From contig DASTCC010000471.1 in the NCBI GenBank assembly GCA_035711465.1, positions 1-14,044 on the forward strand: 14,044 nt of DNA. The letters are read 5' to 3'. Position 1 is the first letter of the stretch. Every line of letters starts with the position of its first letter. Below, in pieces: positions 8,081-14,044 of the stretch. The position numbers and the translations under genes were made by a program. This DNA is from DASTCC01 sp035711465 (GTDB taxonomy: Bacteria; Acidobacteriota; Vicinamibacteria; Vicinamibacterales; SCN-69-37). The notes below the pieces were generated by a model. The model was not told the origin of the DNA and did not search any database. It saw only the letters and a list, made by a program, of their open reading frames with translations.

Positions 8081-9514
8081 CTACTGACCGCCCGGCGGAC
8101 GTCTCGATCGATCCGGCCGCCGCCGGCCGCGATCGGGACGGCGATCGCGTGACTGATCCGCGCGCCGCTGTTGCGGACGCGAGGCGTCCGATCTCGGGCG
8201 CTGCTCCTGATGGCGGATGCGGAGCGCGTCGGCGCTCTCCGGGCGTTCCTGGCGAGGCTGATCGCGGCCGCTGCCGGCGCTGAGCCGCGTCAGCATGCGC
8301 TCGTACTTGGACAGGATCGTGCCCCAGCGGTAATGACGGTTGACGTAGGCCTGGCCGTTGCGGCCCATCGCCTGCCGGAGATCGCGGTCCTTCATCAGCA
8401 GACGCAGCGCTTCGCAGAACTCCCAGCGATCTTCGTAGAAGAGCCCGGCGTTGCTCTTCAGGCAGTGATCGACGAGCACTTCGGATCGCGCGTTGGCGAG
8501 GATCGGCGTGCCGACCGCAAAAGCTTCGAGCGCGAGCAGCGACAGGCTCTCGTGCGGTGACGGCACGACGACCACGGTCGCCGCCTCGAGCGCATGGAGC
8601 CGCTCCTCGTCGGGCAGCGTGCCGGCAAAGCGGACGTGCGGATCCTCCGGCAGCGGCATCAGCTTGACCCCCATCAGCATCAGCGTGGCGTCGCCGCCTT
8701 CCTTCACGTAGGTCTGAAAGTACTCGAGCAGCTCCTCGCAGCCCTTGCCCGGATCGATGCGGCCGCCGTAGAGCGCGAACGGATCGTGCATCTTGTGGCG
8801 GCGCCTGAACGCGTTCGCCGGGCCCTCGATGTGCGGAGCGAGCGGCTCGCGTCCCATCCCTGGCGCGGTGTACGGGACGATCGTCTCGCCGCCGGCTTCG
8901 CCCTCGGGCATGTCGACGCCGCAGCCGACTACGTCCTCGACGAGCGCGCGCAGCCGGAACGTGCTGCTGACGAAGCGCTTCTCGCTCTCGGTGTTCCAGA
9001 CGATGCCGGCCGCGCTCGAGAAGACGTCTTCGTAGATGCCGAGCCGGATCGCCGGTTCGTCGTGCGCGGTCGGCACCAGCAGGCTCTTCCACGGCGCGAT
9101 CTTCAGTCCGAGCACCGTCGGCGCGTAGAGATAGGTGAAGAAGATCAGCGCGTCGTAGTTCTGGTGATGCCGCTCGATGAACTCGATCAACGCCGGCGAC
9201 CACGGCCCCTGCTGCTTGAGCCACTCCATCTCGTCGTGGCGCGTGTGCGCGTGGGTGAAGATCCAGTCCGACGTCCGGTTGAACGCGGCGATGTCCCGCG
9301 TCTTTGCGTTGGCGAAGCGCCGCACGGTCACGCCGCGAACGCGGTCCACCCCTTCCGGGTAGGCGTTCTCCCAGGTGATGTAATCGCGCGCGCAGGTCGT
9401 CAGCACGTCGACCTGATGCCGATGCGCCAGCCGTTCGGCGATGAGCCGGCAGTGATACTCGGATCCGCCGAGGATCTCCGTGCCGTAGCGTTGGACGACG
9501 AACGCGAGCTTCAT
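8081..9514 (-). CDS. Glycosyltransferase family 4 protein with arginine-rich disordered C-terminal tail
   Basis: A 477-residue GT-B fold glycosyltransferase. The N-terminal acceptor domain starts MKLAFVVQRYGTEILGGSEY (1-20), with the Gly-Gly loop expected for GT4, followed by DVLTTCARDYITWENAYP (36-53). The C-terminal nucleotide-sugar domain begins around 245 (FALYGGRIDPGKGCEELLEY) and carries the E-x7-E motif E322...E330 in HESLSLLALE; these glutamates contact the donor in retaining GT4 enzymes. Donor and acceptor sugars cannot be read from sequence. Residues 413-477 form a low-complexity tail rich in Arg, Pro, Gln, Asp and Ser, absent from the usual family length. The enzyme is a clear paralogue of the one at 11825..13105 (shared MKLA-VVQRYG, GG-E-H, VLTTCARDYITW). 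The ATG follows the upstream TGA by 3 bases, so translation is probably coupled. No membrane segment is seen; it is likely cytosolic. Confidence 0.94.
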   Translation of the reverse strand: MKLAFVVQRYGTEILGGSEYHCRLIAERLAHRHQVDVLTTCARDYITWENAYPEGVDRVRGVTVRRFANAKTRDIAAFNRTSDWIFTHAHTRHDEMEWLKQQGPWSPALIEFIERHHQNYDALIFFTYLYAPTVLGLKIAPWKSLLVPTAHDEPAIRLGIYEDVFSSAAGIVWNTESEKRFVSSTFRLRALVEDVVGCGVDMPEGEAGGETIVPYTAPGMGREPLAPHIEGPANAFRRRHKMHDPFALYGGRIDPGKGCEELLEYFQTYVKEGGDATLMLMGVKLMPLPEDPHVRFAGTLPDEERLHALEAATVVVVPSPHESLSLLALEAFAVGTPILANARSEVLVDHCLKSNAGLFYEDRWEFCEALRLLMKDRDLRQAMGRNGQAYVNRHYRWGTILSKYERMLTRLSAGSGRDQPRQERPESADALRIRHQEQRPRSDASRPQQRRADQSRDRRPDRGRRRPDRSRRPPGGQ

Positions 9515-9517
9515 GTA

Positions 9518-10582
9518 TCAGGCCACCGCGTCGACCAGGGCCTGGAGCCGGGGCGCCAGGCGGTCGCGCGAAAAGTCGGACAACCGCCGCCGTTGACCGG
9601 CGAGGACGGCGTCTCGGACAGATTGATCGTAAACCAGCGTCCCGAGCAGCTCCGCGGCCTGCTCGAGGTCCTTGGGCGCGAACGTCAGGCCCGCGCCGCC
9701 AAGCGTTTCCGGGACGGCGCCGGCCGCATAGGCGAGCACCGGGACGTCCATCGCCATCGATTCGACCAGCGGGACGCAGAAACCTTCGTGCTCGCTCAGC
9801 GACACGTAGGCGTGGGCGTGACGATAGTAGGCCGCCAGTTCGTCGTCCGGCACGCCGCCGACGAACCAGAACCGATCCGACAGCATCCGGTATTCGGCGA
9901 CGAGCGCGCGAATCGTCGCGAAGTAGCGCGATCGCGGGTCGTAGCGACCGACGAAGATGAAGCGGTAGTAGGCGTCGACGTAGCGCTTGTACTGCTCGGC
10001 CAGGCGAATGTGATCCTCGATCTTCTTGTTCGGCGCTATCCGCCCGACGAAGAGCACGTTGGCGAGGCCGTCGCTGAGCAACTTCTCGAGCGCCGGCACC
10101 GGCCGCGCCTGCGTCAGCCGTTCCGTGTTGACCAGGATCGGAAGCACTCCGGTGCGCGGGAAGCCGAGCGCCTCGAGCTCGGTGCGATTGAACTCCGAGA
10201 CGCCAAGCGCCAGATCGGTGCGATCGGCGAGCGTCGCGAGCTCCTCGCGCGCGAGGATCGACAGCCGTGCGCCCGCCGGGTCGTACGGCGCGAAGAAATG
10301 CGCCGGGGTGACGTTGTGATAGTGCAGCACGCGCGCGCCCGGCAGCGCGCCGAAGGCTCTGGTCATCGGCGAGGGCAGCGCGAAGTGGAAGATGGTCACG
10401 TCGCCGTCGCCGGCAGCGGCATCGCTCCACGGGCGAATGTCGCTGGCGAGATCGGTGTCGATCGTCAGCGCGTAGATCTCGGAGATGTGGCCCGCGTCGC
10501 GAAATGCGTCGCGCAGCATCCGCGCGTTGTCGCCGATCGCGTCGCCGCGGTGCGCCGCCGCGAGCCACTGGTTGATGATCAT
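9518..10582 (-). CDS. Glycosyltransferase family 4 protein
   Basis: A 354-residue GT4 enzyme. Motifs: HRGDAIGDNARMLRDAF (11-27) in the acceptor domain, ARVLHYHNVTPAHFF (83-97), LALGVSEFNRTELEALGF (124-141), the start of the donor domain NVLFVGRIAPNKKIEDHIR (175-193), and E-x7-E as E266...E274 in SEHEGFCVPLVESM. A retaining glycosyl transfer from a nucleotide sugar is expected; specificity is unknown. The start is ATG at 10582, sharing an ATGA overlap with the upstream glycosyltransferase stop; the open frame extends to 11557, but the extra part is an arginine/alanine-rich shadow of the neighbour. It is a paralogue of the upstream gene (same GDAIG, YHN-TP, SEFNR-ELE, FVGR--PNK and SEHEGFCVPL signatures), suggesting a tandem duplication followed by divergence. 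Confidence 0.94.
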   Translation of the reverse strand: MIINQWLAAAHRGDAIGDNARMLRDAFRDAGHISEIYALTIDTDLASDIRPWSDAAAGDGDVTIFHFALPSPMTRAFGALPGARVLHYHNVTPAHFFAPYDPAGARLSILAREELATLADRTDLALGVSEFNRTELEALGFPRTGVLPILVNTERLTQARPVPALEKLLSDGLANVLFVGRIAPNKKIEDHIRLAEQYKRYVDAYYRFIFVGRYDPRSRYFATIRALVAEYRMLSDRFWFVGGVPDDELAAYYRHAHAYVSLSEHEGFCVPLVESMAMDVPVLAYAAGAVPETLGGAGLTFAPKDLEQAAELLGTLVYDQSVRDAVLAGQRRRLSDFSRDRLAPRLQALVDAVA

Positions 10583-11823
10583 CCGCGGTGATCCAGATCG
10601 GCGATCGCCGCGGCGTCTTCGGGCGCGGGCGGCAGGGCGCGAAACGCCGCCGGCCGGATCTGCCGCAGCGCTTCGAGCTCCTCGGCGAGCCGGAACTGCC
10701 GCCAGAAATCGCCGGCGACCGCGGGCACCGGCCGCCGCGGCGTCGATAGCGCCTGTTCGACGAACCGCACCACCGTGCCGTCGAAGTCGAGCGCCAGCAG
10801 CCGGTCGAGCGCCGCGTCCTGGGCGGCGAGAATCCGCGATTCGAGCTCGCGATCGGCGATCACCGCGTTCATGATCGACGCGACCTGACGCGGATCGCGC
10901 GTGTCGAACAGCACGCCGCCGCCGTCCATCGTCGCCGGCACCGCGGTCGCGGCAAAGGCGACGACGGGGACGCGCTTGTAGAAACACTCCATCAGCGGCA
11001 CGCAGAACCCCTCGTGCTCGCTGGCGCAGAGAAACAGATCGGCGACGTCGTAGAGCGCCGTCAGCTCCTCGTTGGTGACCTGACCCAGGATGTGCACGTC
11101 CTGAACGCCCAGCGCGGCGACGAGCGCGTGCAGCTCGGCGACGTAGTCGTCGAAGCCGCCGTACGAACCGGCGAGCAGCAGCCGCGCCCGCGGGTCGTAG
11201 AGCGCCTTGTAGGCGGCGAAATAGCGGATGACGTTGTCGGGCCGCTTGTTCGGGACGACCCGGCCAACGAAGAGAATGTTGGTGCGGTCGTCGTCGTACT
11301 CCCGCAGCGGCCGGACGTCGGGCTGGACGTCGAGATGCGAGAAGTCGGGCACGACGGGGAGTACCTCGGTCGGCGAAAAGCCGGCGGCCTCGAGCTCCTG
11401 GCGATTGAACTCCGAGTCGCCGAGCGCGAGATCGCAGCGCGTGCGGTAGCCGAGCAGCTCGCGCCGGCCGTGGTAGCACTGGCGCACCAGCTGCTCGTGT
11501 ACGCCGAGGAAGAATTCGGGCGGCGTGATGTTGTGGTAGATGAGAATCATCCGGCACGGCAGCGCGAACGCCGTGCGCGAGGCGCGCGATCCGAGCGAGA
11601 AGTGGTGGATCAGGAGATCGTCGGCGCGGGCGTCCTCGACGAAATCGCGGTAGTCGATGGTCTCGTCTTCGAGCCGCGGATCGGCGGCCTCGACGACGAT
11701 CTCCGACGCGAAGCCGGCGCCGCGGAGGGCGCGGCGGATGCCGAGCACTTCGTGGCCGATCGCGTCGCCGTAGCCGAGCGTCGCCAGAATCTGATGGACG
11801 CGCCGCTGCCCGGTCGCCGTCAT
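10579..11823 (-). CDS. Glycosyltransferase family 4 protein
   Basis: A 414-residue GT4 enzyme, paralogous to the gene directly downstream. It has LGYGDAIGHEVLGIRRAL (16-33), MILIYHNITPPEFFLG (92-107), LALGDSEFNRQELEAAGF (132-149), NILFVGRVVPNKRPDNVIR (182-200) and the donor-binding E-x7-E E271...E279 in SEHEGFCVPLME. About 60 C-terminal residues beyond the paralogue (from about 350) include FVEQALSTPRRPVPAVAGDF and an acidic/alanine-rich end, possibly a small extra helix region. Such enzymes are common in exopolysaccharide, O-antigen or glycolipid operons, where they act on the cytosolic face of the membrane. The ATG is one base after the upstream TGA (TGAGATG), and the stop overlaps the next start by 4 bp, so it is tightly coupled on both sides. 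Confidence 0.94.
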   Translation of the reverse strand: MTATGQRRVHQILATLGYGDAIGHEVLGIRRALRGAGFASEIVVEAADPRLEDETIDYRDFVEDARADDLLIHHFSLGSRASRTAFALPCRMILIYHNITPPEFFLGVHEQLVRQCYHGRRELLGYRTRCDLALGDSEFNRQELEAAGFSPTEVLPVVPDFSHLDVQPDVRPLREYDDDRTNILFVGRVVPNKRPDNVIRYFAAYKALYDPRARLLLAGSYGGFDDYVAELHALVAALGVQDVHILGQVTNEELTALYDVADLFLCASEHEGFCVPLMECFYKRVPVVAFAATAVPATMDGGGVLFDTRDPRQVASIMNAVIADRELESRILAAQDAALDRLLALDFDGTVVRFVEQALSTPRRPVPAVAGDFWRQFRLAEELEALRQIRPAAFRALPPAPEDAAAIADLDHRG

Positions 11824-11824
11824 C

Positions 11825-13105
11825 TCACTTCACCACCGGGCCCGACGGCGCGCGGCCGACGACGCCGGCGGCTGGCGGCAGCGTCTTCTTCCGGCGCGCC
11901 AGCCAGCCCGGCAGCGGCTCGGCCGCCGGCGCGGACGGATCCTTCCGCAGGCGCTCGAACATCTCGAGGTACTTCCGCTCGATCACCGGCCACGCGTAAT
12001 TGCGGCGGAAGAACTCGCGGCCGTGCTGACCCAGGATCGCGCCGAGCGGACCGGTGGCCTCGAGGGCGTAGAGCGCTTCGGCGAACTCCTCGAAGTTCTC
12101 GTAATAGAGGCCGGCGTTGCTGCGCACCACCTGACCGCGCAGCACGTCGCAGGTGCCGTTGGCAAGCACCGGCTTGCCAAGTGCCCAGGCCTCGAGCGCC
12201 ACCATCGACAGGCTCTCGTATTTCGACGGCATGATCAGCAGATCCGCGGCCGCGAGGCCGTCGAATTTGTCCTGATCGTCGAGAAAGCCGAGGTGACGGA
12301 TCCGCGCGTGTTTCGGAATCTCGAGGTGCTTCGACCCGATCAGGATGAGATCGAGCCCGTGCGGGTACATCACCGCGTAGCGATCGAAGTAATCGAACAG
12401 CTCGGCGCAGCCCTTGTTCTCGTCGATCCGGCCGATGTAGATCGCAAACGGACGCCGCTGGTTGAACTTCTTGCGGAACCGCTGCGGCTCGGTGCGCGCC
12501 GGCACATCGGACCCGACGCCGACGACGACGCCGGGACCGGTGCGCTGGCTGAGGTGCTGGATCAGCGCCCGCTCTTCGTAGGAATTGAACATCAGCGCGC
12601 GCGCGCTCCGAAACAACGGGCCGAAGATCGTGAGGCCGGCGGCGGCGTCACGCTCGGCCGTCGGCACCAGCACCGCCTTGCCGGGGACCGCGTTGGCGCC
12701 GTGCCAGGCGTGGTAATAGCGGTAGCTGAAGAAGACGAAGAAGTCGAAGTCGTTCTTCACGCGGTCGAGATGGCGGACGAGCTCGCGGCTGGTCGGCCCC
12801 TCGGCATCGAGCCACTTCAGCTCGTCGGCGTACGAATGCTGGCGATCGAAGACGATCGACGACAGCCGGCCGAACTCCTTCGGATCACGCGGGCGCGTCA
12901 CCGGGAACCGCCGGACCTTGACGCCGTTGATCGTCTCCTCGCCGGCCGGCAGCTCGTTCTTCCACGTGATGTAGTCGCGCGCGCACGTGGTCAGCACTTC
13001 GACGGTCGCATGGCGCGCGAGGCGTTCGGCGATGTAGCGGGCGTGAAGCTCGGCGCCGCCGCTGATGTCCGCGCCGTAGCGCTGGACCACGACCGCCAGC
13101 TTCAC
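11825..13105 (-). CDS. Glycosyltransferase family 4 protein (GTG start)
   Basis: A 426-residue GT4 enzyme with MKLAVVVQRYGADISGGAEL (1-20) and VEVLTTCARDYITWKNELP (35-53) in the acceptor domain, FAIYIGRIDENKGCAELFDY (220-239) opening the donor domain, and the E-x7-E pair E297...E305 in YESLSMVALE. It shares these signatures with the gene at 8081..9514, so the two are diverged paralogues separated by another paralogous pair. The last 40 residues are Pro/Ala/basic-rich and look unstructured. The start is GTG at 13105, forming a GTGA overlap with the stop of the preceding gene; GGAG lies 10 bases upstream inside that gene. Donor, acceptor and product are unknown; retaining chemistry is the family rule. 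Confidence 0.94.
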   Translation of the reverse strand: MKLAVVVQRYGADISGGAELHARYIAERLARHATVEVLTTCARDYITWKNELPAGEETINGVKVRRFPVTRPRDPKEFGRLSSIVFDRQHSYADELKWLDAEGPTSRELVRHLDRVKNDFDFFVFFSYRYYHAWHGANAVPGKAVLVPTAERDAAAGLTIFGPLFRSARALMFNSYEERALIQHLSQRTGPGVVVGVGSDVPARTEPQRFRKKFNQRRPFAIYIGRIDENKGCAELFDYFDRYAVMYPHGLDLILIGSKHLEIPKHARIRHLGFLDDQDKFDGLAAADLLIMPSKYESLSMVALEAWALGKPVLANGTCDVLRGQVVRSNAGLYYENFEEFAEALYALEATGPLGAILGQHGREFFRRNYAWPVIERKYLEMFERLRKDPSAPAAEPLPGWLARRKKTLPPAAGVVGRAPSGPVVK

Positions 13106-14044
13106 TGATTGGACGCTCCGCGATCATCGGGCAGCGACGGCGGCGTCAGGCCGGGCGCTGACGGCACCGGATCGGGCGCCGCGACCGGCGGCGCGCCCGG
13201 CGCGGGCGATCCTTCTTCACGGACCGCGCCAAGCCCGGCTTCGGCGGCAGACGTCTCGGTCGCGCCCGGCGGCGCGTCGTGCGTCCCCTGCCGATCGCCC
13301 ATCGTCTGGCCCGGACGCCGGCGGCGGCGCCGGCGTCGTCGGCGGCGCTCGCTGTCACCGCCTTGTCCACCTTCCGCCCGCCCGCGATCGTTCGTCTCGT
13401 CGTCGCCGTCGTCAGCGTTGCCTTGCGGCGCGTGGGCGACCGGCGCCTGATGCGGCTGCGCCTGCGCGTGCTGCTGTTGCTGCGGCTGCTGCCGCGGCGG
13501 CCGCTGCTGCTGCGGCTGTTTGTACTGCACGACGCTCTCGAGCGACCGCGCGCGCCGTTCGTCGAAGTCCATCCGGCTCGACAGCGACTCGACGCGCATC
13601 TTCAGGTTGTGATTCTCGATCCCGAGCCGCGTCACCTCGACGACGAGGTTGTGGATGACCTCGTAGAAGAGCGGATCCATTTCCTCGCGCTGACGGAGGC
13701 GCTGCTGGTAGTCGGTGTTGACCTTGGCCTGGATGTGAAGCGCGTCCGAGATCTTGTCGGGATTGAAGAACAGCTTCAGCAGGGGCCGGAGCAGGCGGCG
13801 GACGGTTCGCAGCGGGCCGCGGTGGGTCTCGTAGAGCGTGGTGTCTTCGAAGACGTAGTTCGGCGGCGCGGCGCCGATGACGCGGTGCTTGCGGAACTGC
13901 GCGACCAGATCGGAGCGGATGCCGCGCGGATCGAGAAACTTCTCGAGCTTCACCGACGCCAGCTGCTGGAGCTCGGTCTCGGTGTAGTCGGCGCCGCGCT
14001 TCTCCCGGATCCGGGCGCGGATCTGCCGCATGATCTGCTCGACG
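13102..14044 (-). CDS. Uncharacterised protein with helical front half and disordered poly-Arg/Gln tail (5' end outside window)
   Basis: The frame is open to the window edge; an internal ATG at 14031 would give 309 residues, but the codons before it (V-E-Q-I) continue in frame, so the gene probably starts outside. Numbering from that Met, residues 1-165 look folded and mostly helical: IRARIREKRG, a TETELQQLASVKLEKFLDP segment, LRTVRRLLRPLLKLFFNP (74-91), and a probable coiled coil at about 125-165. From about 170 the chain is low complexity: a Gln/Pro-rich stretch (172-198), an acidic patch (DDGDDE, 207-212), eleven consecutive arginines (229-239, DNA 13315-13347) and a Pro/Ala/Gly tail to the stop. 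The LLRPLLKLFF-type stretch resembles segments seen in front of methyltransferase domains of polysaccharide loci (from memory), but no catalytic domain is seen here. It overlaps the first glycosyltransferase by 4 bp, implying a linked function such as scaffold or regulator; function unknown. Confidence 0.82.
   Translation of the reverse strand, partial: VEQIMRQIRARIREKRGADYTETELQQLASVKLEKFLDPRGIRSDLVAQFRKHRVIGAAPPNYVFEDTTLYETHRGPLRTVRRLLRPLLKLFFNPDKISDALHIQAKVNTDYQQRLRQREEMDPLFYEVIHNLVVEVTRLGIENHNLKMRVESLSSRMDFDERRARSLESVVQYKQPQQQRPPRQQPQQQQHAQAQPHQAPVAHAPQGNADDGDDETNDRGRAEGGQGGDSERRRRRRRRRRRPGQTMGDRQGTHDAPPGATETSAAEAGLGAVREEGSPAPGAPPVAAPDPVPSAPGLTPPSLPDDRGASNQ
13315..13347 (-). repeat. Eleven-codon arginine tract
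   Basis: Eleven successive arginine codons (mixed CGC, CGA, CGG and CGT) in the C-terminal half of the uncharacterised protein. Because the codons differ, this is not a simple slippage repeat at the DNA level and is more likely kept for its positive charge. Confidence 0.85.

Noticed and set aside
8022..10568. Minus-strand open frame of 848 codons overlapping two glycosyltransferases
   Set aside because: It is in a different frame from the GT4 genes, is dominated by Arg/Ala/Gly, and contains no recognisable domain.
8594..10591. Plus-strand open frame of 665 codons
   Set aside because: It runs antisense across two clear GT4 genes and its composition (Arg/Glu/Val/His-rich, no motif) is that of a shadow.
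10583..11557. N-terminal extension of the GT4 gene ending at 9518
   Set aside because: The extension is arginine/alanine-rich and lies on top of another GT4 gene; the ATG at 10582 in an ATGA overlap begins the real GT4 N-terminus.

Overview
The window is a gene-dense, strongly GC-rich bacterial chromosome fragment with codons ending mostly in G/C. Gene style (NtrC/NtrB pair, long chains of translationally coupled genes, B12-type radical SAM enzymes, GT4 enzymes) suggests a soil-type Gram-negative such as an Acidobacteriota (Vicinamibacteria-like) lineage. That taxonomic guess is inference and only moderately secure, because no rRNA, tRNA or phylogenetic marker is present.

Layout. On the plus strand, 2..259 is the C-terminal end of a sensor histidine kinase and 297..1751 is its likely partner, a complete NtrC-type sigma-54-dependent response regulator. 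This pair converges on a ten-gene block that fills the rest of the window on the minus strand. A 34-bp gap holding an interrupted palindrome (1769..1793), probably a terminator, separates the two. In transcription order (right to left) the block reads: a protein with a conserved front half and a disordered, arginine-tract tail (13102..14044, cut by the window edge); four GT4 glycosyltransferases (11825..13105, 10579..11823, 9518..10582, 8081..9514); two different B12-type radical SAM proteins (6661..8025, 5295..6650); a double-GNAT-like acyltransferase (4159..5325); an unnamed, possibly GNAT-fold protein (3410..4159); and a GH3-family adenylate-forming enzyme (1786..3417). Junctions are stop/start overlaps or gaps of at most 10 bp, except for one 55-bp gap at 8026..8080. 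A single polycistronic unit is therefore likely, with its promoter outside the window.

How they may work together (inference). The four glycosyltransferases form two paralogous pairs in a nested order A-B-B'-A' and look like glycan or glycolipid assembly enzymes. The distal five genes look like a small-molecule or acyl-modification module: GH3 would activate a carboxylate as its adenylate, one or both GNAT-like proteins would transfer acyl groups, and the radical SAM enzymes would do a methylation, cyclisation or other radical step. No experimentally characterised pathway with this gene set is known to me. The five-gene radical SAM / radical SAM / GNAT / orphan / GH3 module is the best candidate for an undescribed system here. 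No transporter, flippase, polymerase, carrier protein, mobile element, CRISPR array, tRNA or rRNA was seen. No gene-free stretch exceeds 300 bases.
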